Origin: CBFHWU01 sp965659665
GTDB lineage: Bacteria > Bacteroidota > Bacteroidia > Flavobacteriales > Flavobacteriaceae
Assembly: GCA_965659665.1 (NCBI GenBank)
Contig: CBFHWU010000032.1
Span: 1-64,000, forward strand
DNA length: 64,000 nt
Direction of reading: 5' to 3'
Positions 46,000-52,949 of the stretch are shown here, in pieces. Both the position numbers and the translations under genes were made by a program. The stretch's first letter is position 1, and each line of letters begins with the position of its first letter. The notes below the pieces were generated by a model. The model made no database searches. It saw nothing but the letters and a program-made list of their open reading frames with translations, and was not told the origin of the DNA.

Positions 46000-46070
46000 G
46001 TTTTAAAACCCCGACCAACAACTTTGGAACATTACCAACTTTCATTATAAATCAAAAAATACAAAGGAAA

Positions 46071-46586
46071 TTAAGTATTATAACATACATACTTAATTTT
46101 TGTGATAAGATTTGTGTTTTCATCGTAACTAATCTGTATTACTTGAACACCAATTTTATAAACAATTCCTTTTCTTCCATCAGAATAAGTTAAAATATTA
46201 GGATTACCAAGTTTATCAATGTTATCTCCTAATTTGATTTCAACCCCCTTTATGCTTAACTTGATAGAACTATCTTTTATTAAAAAGTCAGTAAGCTGAT
46301 AATCAGAAACAGTACCTAAATTAGATTTTTTACCGTCCTGAAAAAGGAGCATATACTTAGAAAATGAAAATTGCACCCAATAATCAGGTTCCTCTCCTGT
46401 TTCAATCTGTAAATTAGTATCTAACATAGACTTTACTTGATTACTGTCTCCACGAGTATCTAATATTTCTTTAAATTCAATATTATCTATTTTAATATTA
46501 GAAAATTCTTGTATGCTCAATTCATTAGTCTGAGCTTTACAAGAAAAGAAAGCAATACTTAAAATTAATATTATATAATTTTTCAT
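46071..46586 (-). CDS. Lipoprotein of unknown function (island orphan)
   Basis: 171 residues. The signal peptide ends F-F-S-C, with Cys16 lipidated, and is followed by K-A-Q-T-N. The mature chain has several short beta-like repeats: G-V-E-I-K-L-G-D-N-I-D-K-L-G-N-P, then G-R-K-G-I-V-Y-K-I-G-V. No known family is recognised. It lies between repeat copies 2 and 3 on the minus strand, in the same orientation as the other orphan. It could be island cargo such as an immunity lipoprotein. That is a guess from position only. Confidence 0.65.
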   Translation of the reverse strand: MKNYIILILSIAFFSCKAQTNELSIQEFSNIKIDNIEFKEILDTRGDSNQVKSMLDTNLQIETGEEPDYWVQFSFSKYMLLFQDGKKSNLGTVSDYQLTDFLIKDSSIKLSIKGVEIKLGDNIDKLGNPNILTYSDGRKGIVYKIGVQVIQISYDENTNLITKIKYVCYNT

Positions 46587-46688
46587 AATTCATTTATTTT
46601 GTGTTTTTTAATTACAACCACTACTTAAAACTTCTCCCGAATTTTCATCAAATTCAGTCTTAAAATAAGGTAAAGGATCAACGGTTAC

Positions 46689-46842
46689 CCCCGCTGGCGC
46701 AGGGCTGTGTCCTGTGCCCCATAATCGTGGCAATTCCTATTAAAAAAAACTGTGGTTTTGTGTGGCATAAGTAGGTGTTTAGGAATTTAAATGTACTCAA
46801 TTATTTACAAAGGCAAGAGACACAGCCTCGCGCCAGCGGGGG
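46689..46842. repeat. 154-bp REP/BIME-like element, copy 3
   Basis: Matches copies 1 and 2 at both ends and through the centre, with one extra base in the A-run and a cluster of changes after it. One change (GGCAAGAG for GGCACGAG) creates a mismatch in the right-hand hairpin, so this copy may be drifting. Confidence 0.85.
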
Positions 46843-46985
46843 GATTCATATTAGACAATTACCTCCTAAATCTCTTTTGATCATACACAATGAGAGTGAA
46901 TCAATATCCAAACAACATAAAATAGATTTTATGAACTATATAAATCAACATCACCCTGTTGATATCATAACCTACATTCCATATT
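46843..46985 (+). pseudogene. Short C-terminal gene fragment after repeat copy 3
   Basis: The plus strand is open from the repeat to a TAA at 46983: P-K-S-L-L-I-I-H-N-E-S-E-S, then I-N-Q-H-H-P-V-D-I-I-T-Y-I-P-Y. It looks like the end of an alpha/beta enzyme (strand, His, strand), faintly like the tail of beta-CASP or alpha/beta-hydrolase proteins, but it is too short to name. The remainder of the gene is missing, apparently cut at the repeat. Confidence 0.35.
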
Positions 46986-47466
46986 AATGCCCTCTTGAAA
47001 ATTCGAATTTTCACCTATTTGGGATTTGAGTTCTTACATGTACAGTTATTAAGATTGGTACACGATACTGAGGGGTGACTGAGCGTTTGGTTAAACAATG
47101 AAGTAAGAATGGAAAAACCATCCAAAAATAGAATTTGGTTTAAGAAAGGAGAAACCAAAAACTAAAACACAATAGTCCAATACGGATTGGCGTTTGAATT
47201 TTGCCAAAATACATAGGGTGCCGTAATCTAAAACCATTAAATTCAAAAGATAAAAAAGAGAACACTATAAACTGTTATGTACAACAAATACGAACCTATT
47301 TATTTTGAGGCAAAATAATGATCATTCTTTTAAGATTTCTTCTGTTTTTTTGGAGTATTAATGATATTTTATGAAAACATATTTTATTCATTACTTTTTA
47401 TTTTTTATTTAAATATTTTTTTTAACTTGCTAAAACAAAGTAACTTTCCTTCAAACAAAAAAAACG
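46986..47466. other. Island edge, no gene seen
   Basis: About 480 bases with no credible frame. The final 120 bases are A/T-rich and hold the promoter region of the esterase, including TAACTTTC at 47441, two bases from the -7 consensus at best. No copy of the tRNA-Arg 3' end longer than eight bases was found here. Confidence 0.4.
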
Positions 47467-48612
47467 ATGATCAGACTTTTTTTCCTATTTGTATGCCTTT
47501 CATTTTTTAACACAAATTTGGCACAGTCTTTTGTTAACGAAACCCTACAATATGATGGCGAAACAAGGAGTTATGAAATTTATGTTCCCTCTACATATGA
47601 TGGTAGTGTTTCAGTCCCATTGATGTTTAGTTTTCATGGAGGTGGCGGAAATATTGCAGAAAATAAGGCCATAAATGACTTGAGTTCTTTGGCTGAAACC
47701 GACAACTTTATTGCTGTGTATCCACAAGCATTGGCAGATCCAAATGATGATGGTGAAACACTTTGGATTCATAAAGACCCCACCTCAATAGACGATGTTT
47801 GGTTCATTGATGCATTAATTGATACCATTTCTAATGATTATCAAATCGACTTAAATCGGGTTTATGCCTGTGGTTATTCACATGGTGGTGAATTCACGCT
47901 ATCCCTTGCCTGTAGGTTAAATAACAGAATTGCAGCTATTGGAGTAGTCGCCAGAACAATGCAAACGTATACCTATAATAATTGCTCACCTGTTCATCCT
48001 ACTGGAGTTATGACCATTTTAGGTACCGATGACTTTATATCAAATTATAATGGTGTTTATTGGCAAGGAACACAATATTATCTTTCTGCCGAAGAAATGC
48101 ACAGCTATTGGGCTAATTATAACAACTGCAACAACACCGCTACTGTAACAGATATTCCTAATACAAATACGTCAGATGGAACGACTGTTGAACGTCATAC
48201 ATGGTCTACCTCAGAAGGGTGTGAATATGTAGAGGAGTTAAAAGTAATTGGTGGGGGACATGACTGGCCAGGATCTTTTGGAAATATGGATATTAACGCC
48301 ACTGAAGAAATTTGGCAATTTGTTTCAAAATATGATCTCAACGGCTTAATGGCATGTTCAACTGCATCGATAAGTGACAAGCCAGATTATGGGAAAAAAA
48401 TTGTGCTATATCCAAACCCCTCCAAAGATCAAATCACTGTCCAAACAAGTTTTTTACCACATAAAAATTATTCGCTTTTGACTCTAACTGGTAAACAAGT
48501 TAAAAGTGGGGTATTGAAGTCGAGCGAGCCTACCATCAATATATCCTCGTTACCTTCAAATATCTACCTCTTAAAACTTCATGATCGTTACATTAAATTT
48601 GTAAAACTCTAA
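47467..48612 (+). CDS. Secreted CE1/PHB-depolymerase-type esterase with T9SS sorting domain
   Basis: 381 residues. A signal peptide (1-19) is followed by an alpha/beta-hydrolase of the LpqC/feruloyl esterase type. F-H-G-G-G-G-N (about 58-64) forms the oxyanion region, G-Y-S-H-G-G-E (near 138-144) holds the nucleophile Ser, and G-G-G-H-D-W-P-G (near 262-269) holds the catalytic His. The last 70 residues (L-Y-P-N-P-S-K-D near 316, then N-I-Y-L-L-K) are a type A C-terminal signal for the type IX secretion system. The protein would be secreted or cell-attached and cleave ester bonds, perhaps on plant or algal polysaccharide. The substrate is not known. Confidence 0.88.
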   Translation: MIRLFFLFVCLSFFNTNLAQSFVNETLQYDGETRSYEIYVPSTYDGSVSVPLMFSFHGGGGNIAENKAINDLSSLAETDNFIAVYPQALADPNDDGETLWIHKDPTSIDDVWFIDALIDTISNDYQIDLNRVYACGYSHGGEFTLSLACRLNNRIAAIGVVARTMQTYTYNNCSPVHPTGVMTILGTDDFISNYNGVYWQGTQYYLSAEEMHSYWANYNNCNNTATVTDIPNTNTSDGTTVERHTWSTSEGCEYVEELKVIGGGHDWPGSFGNMDINATEEIWQFVSKYDLNGLMACSTASISDKPDYGKKIVLYPNPSKDQITVQTSFLPHKNYSLLTLTGKQVKSGVLKSSEPTINISSLPSNIYLLKLHDRYIKFVKL

Positions 48613-48766
48613 AACACACAAGTATTTACTTCGATGTCGCATTCAATAATTGTGATATTAATTTATAGTATCACGAAATAAAAAATCGAAACATAGAACC
48701 AGTCATAAGAAATTTTAGGAACCAAAATACACGGTAAGTAAAAAATTATTGGTCATAAAGATTAAA

Positions 48767-50770
48767 TTATTCAGGATACATAACCCTTAGCTGATACACA
48801 TTAATAAGTTTAGCAATAAAAACAGTTTTTATAGTTTCGATTTCTTGCAAGGTAATATTAGCTTCCAAGAATTGGTCTTCTTTCATTTGGTTTTGAACGA
48901 TACGATTAACAAAATCGGAGATGTTTTCTGCATTAGGCTCTTGGATACTTTTTGAAGCGGCTTCCACACTATCAGCCATCATTAGTATAGCTGTTTCTTT
49001 TGAAAATGGTTTTGGTCCTTTATATCTAAAATCATGATCCAAAATATCAGCATCAACTGATTTGGCTTTCATCAAAAAATAATACACTGAAGTGGTCCCA
49101 TGATGGGTTCGAATAAAATCAATAATTCGATCTGGTAAATTATATTTTTTTGCAATTTCGATTCCATCCAAAACATGGTCAATAATAATCCGAGTGCTTT
49201 CATGAGGTTCTAAATCATTATGGGGGCTGTAGGAGGTGGACTGGTTTTCACTAAAATAGGCTGGATTTTTCAGTTTACCAATATCATGAAACAATGCTCC
49301 TACACGAATCAAAAGTGCATTAGCGCCGATTTCGTTTGCCGCAGCTTCAGCAATATTAGCTACTTGTAACGAATGATGAAAGGTTCCAGGAGCCGAATTA
49401 GCTAATTCACGCAGTAAAGGAGAATTAGTATCTGAAAGTTCTAACAAAGAAACATCTGAAACTAAACCAAATATTTTTTCGTAAATATAAATCAGTGGAT
49501 GTACAAATAATGTAGCCAAGCCATTCATCATGAATAATCCAAGAATGGATACATTCAAAAATCGAGGACTTCCTTCACTAATTAAAACAAAAGAAATGTA
49601 ACCCAACATGTATACTAGCGTAATAACACCAACTGATATAAATAAGTTTGCTCGTTTATATAAATCAGGAACTGTTAGAGTGGCAATAATTCCTGCAATC
49701 ATTTGTAAAAAGATATATTCAAAACTATTGGGTACAATAAATCCAATGAGAAGCATGGCAATCAAATGGGTAAAGAGGGCCAAACGTGAATCAAAAAAAG
49801 TTTTGATAATCAACGGTAATATACAAATAGGAACTGCATAAATTAATGCAACATCATAACTCACCACTACATTAACCAGTAACAACATCAACAATAAATT
49901 GGTAAATAAGAAACTCACCTTAATATTATTTTCGTATTCTTCAGGACGAAAACGATATAAAAACACAAACAAAAGCAATAAGCTAATTCCGGCAAGTAGG
50001 CCATATCCCAATAAAATCCAATTTTCATTTGCATCGCTCCAAAGTTGTGACTGATACTCTTTTTTGAGAGACTGAAGAATTTGATATTTTTCGGTTTCTA
50101 CAATCTCCCCTTTGGCAATAATTCGAACTCCTTTTGACATCACACCTCTTGAGGGTAAAATACTGCGAAGAGCTCCCTCTGTAATTTGTGAAGTCAGTTC
50201 GGGAGCTAAGCTAATGTTGGGACGAAGCAAAGATTCTAATCGCATAAAAAAAACTCTATATACTTCCCTAAAAACAGATTCTTTGAGTTTTAATCCAGAT
50301 AAATTATACGATCTATTCAACTCCGAAAATAATTGAATACGTTCAATATTTCCTTCAACCAATGCTACTTTCGTGGCTTCATCATACAACAATTCAGCAT
50401 CTCTAACTCCTTTTTGGTAATATGACATTACATAACTGATAATCTGATTCTCTACAGATTCCGTCAATTCTAATGTGTTGAGTTCAAATTGAATTTGATC
50501 AAGTACTTGATCGACAACTGAGGGATCAACTTCAAAATATATAGGCGTTTGAGCAATGATTTGAGAACGTTCATTGGACATCTCCTTCTCTGTTTTAAGA
50601 ATAGGGAAATCAAATGGGGCAAGGAGCGTTTCATATTGCCATGGCTTTCCTTTCTGAAATTCATATTTAAAACCTGAACCTTTAGGAAATAAAAACAAAA
50701 CCAATCCCAAAGTGGTCAAAAAAAGCAAGACTTTAAATAAAATAGACTGATATCGAAAAAAGTAATTCAT
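48767..50770 (-). CDS. PgpH-type HD-domain membrane phosphodiesterase (c-di-AMP)
   Basis: 667 residues. One N-terminal helix is followed by an extracytoplasmic 7TMR-HDED domain (to about 270) and seven membrane helices (about 271-430). The cytoplasmic HD domain has F-H-H-S-L-Q near 464-469 and F-H-D-I-G-K-L near 491-497. This is the layout of PgpH, which hydrolyses cyclic di-AMP. Bacteroidota versions belong to the same family. It is divergent from the NlpC/P60 gene with a promoter-sized gap. Confidence 0.9.
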   Translation of the reverse strand: MNYFFRYQSILFKVLLFLTTLGLVLFLFPKGSGFKYEFQKGKPWQYETLLAPFDFPILKTEKEMSNERSQIIAQTPIYFEVDPSVVDQVLDQIQFELNTLELTESVENQIISYVMSYYQKGVRDAELLYDEATKVALVEGNIERIQLFSELNRSYNLSGLKLKESVFREVYRVFFMRLESLLRPNISLAPELTSQITEGALRSILPSRGVMSKGVRIIAKGEIVETEKYQILQSLKKEYQSQLWSDANENWILLGYGLLAGISLLLLFVFLYRFRPEEYENNIKVSFLFTNLLLMLLLVNVVVSYDVALIYAVPICILPLIIKTFFDSRLALFTHLIAMLLIGFIVPNSFEYIFLQMIAGIIATLTVPDLYKRANLFISVGVITLVYMLGYISFVLISEGSPRFLNVSILGLFMMNGLATLFVHPLIYIYEKIFGLVSDVSLLELSDTNSPLLRELANSAPGTFHHSLQVANIAEAAANEIGANALLIRVGALFHDIGKLKNPAYFSENQSTSYSPHNDLEPHESTRIIIDHVLDGIEIAKKYNLPDRIIDFIRTHHGTTSVYYFLMKAKSVDADILDHDFRYKGPKPFSKETAILMMADSVEAASKSIQEPNAENISDFVNRIVQNQMKEDQFLEANITLQEIETIKTVFIAKLINVYQLRVMYPE

Positions 50771-50788
50771 ACGATCTAATTAATTATT

Positions 50789-50796
50789 CAAAATTA
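50789..50796 (-). promoter_or_regulatory. -7 box (TAATTTTG) before the PgpH gene
   Basis: An exact TAnnTTTG match on the minus strand, 18 bases before the ATG at 50770. A -33 TTG is not visible. Confidence 0.45.
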
Positions 50797-50827
50797 AGGT
50801 TAATGCATGAAGTGGTGAAATTTTAAA

Positions 50828-50857
50828 TTTGGATGTATTGATTTATTTCTATTTTTG
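50828..50857 (+). promoter_or_regulatory. Promoter TTTG-N18-TATTTTTG before the NlpC/P60 gene
   Basis: TTTG (50828-50831), 18-base spacer, TATTTTTG (50850-50857). The ATG at 50865 is only seven bases past the -7 box, so the transcript should start at or next to the start codon. It supports this start over the upstream open frame at 50829, which would overlap the promoter. Confidence 0.7.
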
Positions 50858-50864
50858 CAGGTGT

Positions 50865-51614
50865 ATGCAGTACGGAATTTGTAATTTGGGTTTAATTCCA
50901 CTTCGTCAAGAAGCTGACCATTGCGCTTCTCAAACTTCTGAAGTTTTATATGGTGAGCATTTCAAAATTCTTAAGCAACGAAAAGATTGGAGTTTTGTTC
51001 GATTGTCACTCGATAACTACGAGGGTTGGTTAAATAATAAACAATTTCAACTTATTGAACAAAACATTTTTGATGAAATAGAAACTAAGCCTTTCGAGTA
51101 TGCATCTGATTTGGTGGGATTTATCTGCAAAAAAAATCAAATTTTATTTCCTATCACTTTGGGAGGTGTGATTAGTGCTGCTCCATATTTAAACCATTCG
51201 TATGAAGGAGCAAAAACATCCTCAAAAAAATTAAAGAAAACATTAATTGATTTAGCGCTAATGTACCTTAATGCTCCCTATTTATGGGGCGGAAAATCTC
51301 CATTTGGAATCGATTGTTCAGGATTCACTCAGTCAGTGTATCGATTGGCTGGAATTTATCTCCATCGTGATGCTCATCAACAAGCCACTCAAGGGGATTT
51401 ATTGAGTTTTATTGAGGAAAGCGAGGCAGGTGACTTGGCTTTTTTTGATGACAAAGAAGGAAAAATAACCCATGTTGGAATTATTCTCGAAAACAATCAT
51501 ATTATTCATGCTTTTGGAAAAGTTAGAATTGATCGTATTGATCAGACGGGGATTTTTAATGCTGAAACAGGTAGGCACTCCCACAAATTAAGAATAATTA
51601 AAAAAATGATATAA
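50865..51614 (+). CDS. NlpC/P60 (C40) cell-wall endopeptidase
   Basis: 249 residues from the ATG at 50865. An N-terminal SH3-like region (about 1-65; E-V-L-Y-G-E-H-F-K-I-L then G-W) is followed by a second small domain. The C40 peptidase has its catalytic Cys in G-I-D-C-S-G-F (near 148-154), His in I-T-H-V-G-I (near 203-208) and a later His-x-F. It cleaves gamma-D-glutamyl-diamino acid bonds in peptidoglycan stems. No signal peptide is seen, which is usual for Bacteroidota versions of this type. A bidirectional terminator separates it from the TPR gene. Confidence 0.88.
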   Translation: MQYGICNLGLIPLRQEADHCASQTSEVLYGEHFKILKQRKDWSFVRLSLDNYEGWLNNKQFQLIEQNIFDEIETKPFEYASDLVGFICKKNQILFPITLGGVISAAPYLNHSYEGAKTSSKKLKKTLIDLALMYLNAPYLWGGKSPFGIDCSGFTQSVYRLAGIYLHRDAHQQATQGDLLSFIEESEAGDLAFFDDKEGKITHVGIILENNHIIHAFGKVRIDRIDQTGIFNAETGRHSHKLRIIKKMI

Positions 51615-51652
51615 AAAAAACCTTGTCTGTCGTCTGGACAAGATTTTTTTTA
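51612..51652. terminator. Bidirectional terminator between NlpC/P60 and TPR genes
   Basis: A-run then CTTGTC (51622-51627), nine-base loop, GACAAG (51637-51642), then a T-run to 51651. A/T flanks on both sides let it serve both converging transcripts. Confidence 0.7.
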
Positions 51653-51666
51653 TATTTAAACATATT

Positions 51667-52920
51667 CTATAACCCTAAGGCTTCAAGCTGATCACGCACG
51701 ATCTTAAAGTTAGAGCTATCCCCTATGGTTCCATAGATATTTTTTAGTGTGGTTAGCGCTTCCTTATTTTTAGGGTCAATATCTATTAATTCCTTCAAAA
51801 CTGGAATTGCCTCTAAAAAAATATCTTCTCTTTTTTCTTTGAGTTTGTCGTACTTAATATTATCCGCTTTTGTATTTCCCAAACTATTCATTTGTTCCAC
51901 TAAATCAGATTCTTTTTCCAAAATTAGTGCCGCAAGATTTAGGTAGGTCGCTGTGTAGGTTGGATCGAGTTGTTTGGCGGTTTCATAATACGAAACGGCC
52001 TCATCACGGTTTCCTTGTTCTGCATTAATGACACCAAGATTAAAGTATAGAATAGGATTGTCAGGATCCTGTTCTATAGCTAATTTCATCAGTACTTTAA
52101 ATTGATCTTTATCCCCAATTTGAATGTACAAATCCGCCTCAACAAGAATAAGGTTGACGTCTTTGGGATTAGCTGCACGAGCTTCTTTAATGGCTTCAAT
52201 TGCTAATGCTGTTTCTCCTTGTTTAACATAAATCAACGCCATATTTTTTATAATTTCTGGCAAACGTGACTCCGAATCTTGGGTTCTAAAATTGGTAAAA
52301 TCCTTTGTTTTCTGGTAGAGTTCATAGGTTGTTTTATCTACCTCCATCTCTTCCTCAGATTTAACATCTGTTACAAAATATGAAGTTTTAATCCCTTCAT
52401 ACCCAATATCTTTTAAAGATGAATAGTAATCTAAGGCAATAGGATAATCTTCAGCATTTACAGCACTTGAAGCAGCAAAATATAAATAATCTATATTGGT
52501 TTCCTTATCTAAACTATAAGCCGTGTACAATAATTGTGCTGCTTCAGAAAACTCTTCTTCTTTATTTTTTTTTACGGCATAATTCACAACATCATTTGTC
52601 AATTGAAGTAAAATATCAGGTAATAAACTGGTATATTTTGTAGATTTATTGGTTTGTTCAATTTCTTTTACAAGGTCGAATGCGTCAATAGCTGCCTGAA
52701 AACTTTTGGTAGCTGTCAAGGATTTACCGTTTAAAAAGTGATACTGAGTTTGATACTTCGCCTCACTGGATGTAACAATACCTTCAATAGATTTTAAGGA
52801 AGTCAATGCTTCCTCAAACTTTGAGGCATCAACGAGTTTTTCGATTGCACGAAGCTCTTTTTTTTGAGCTGTAGAGATAGAAATTACAGCTAACGCGATA
52901 ACTAATATATATTTTTTCAT
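51667..52920 (-). CDS. TPR-repeat periplasmic protein
   Basis: 417 residues. A signal peptide (1-18) is followed by repeated 34-residue TPR helices, clearest at about 275-330 (P-D-N-P-I-L-Y-F-N-L-G then D-E-A-V-S-Y-Y). It has no catalytic motif. Many flavobacterial gyrA genes are followed by such a TPR gene. It lies 29 bases after gyrA and is probably cotranscribed. It is likely a scaffold for envelope proteins. Confidence 0.82.
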   Translation of the reverse strand: MKKYILVIALAVISISTAQKKELRAIEKLVDASKFEEALTSLKSIEGIVTSSEAKYQTQYHFLNGKSLTATKSFQAAIDAFDLVKEIEQTNKSTKYTSLLPDILLQLTNDVVNYAVKKNKEEEFSEAAQLLYTAYSLDKETNIDYLYFAASSAVNAEDYPIALDYYSSLKDIGYEGIKTSYFVTDVKSEEEMEVDKTTYELYQKTKDFTNFRTQDSESRLPEIIKNMALIYVKQGETALAIEAIKEARAANPKDVNLILVEADLYIQIGDKDQFKVLMKLAIEQDPDNPILYFNLGVINAEQGNRDEAVSYYETAKQLDPTYTATYLNLAALILEKESDLVEQMNSLGNTKADNIKYDKLKEKREDIFLEAIPVLKELIDIDPKNKEALTTLKNIYGTIGDSSNFKIVRDQLEALGL

Positions 52921-52949
52921 GATGATTAATAAAGTGTTTATTCTATTTA

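Noticed and set aside
45021..46842. Spaced repeats considered as a CRISPR array
   Set aside because: Units are about 153 bp, spacers are 500-800 bp with genes in them, and no cas gene is present.
45796..46987. Two short open frames on the plus strand (45796-45996 and 46775-46987) starting with nearly the same N-terminus
   Set aside because: Both begin inside repeat copies, and their similarity is just the repeat itself. The frames run into unrelated flanks with no family match.
44584..47466. Search for a second copy of the tRNA-Arg 3' end as an attachment site
   Set aside because: The only hit is GTTCGAAT near 44935, eight bases, too short to distinguish from chance.
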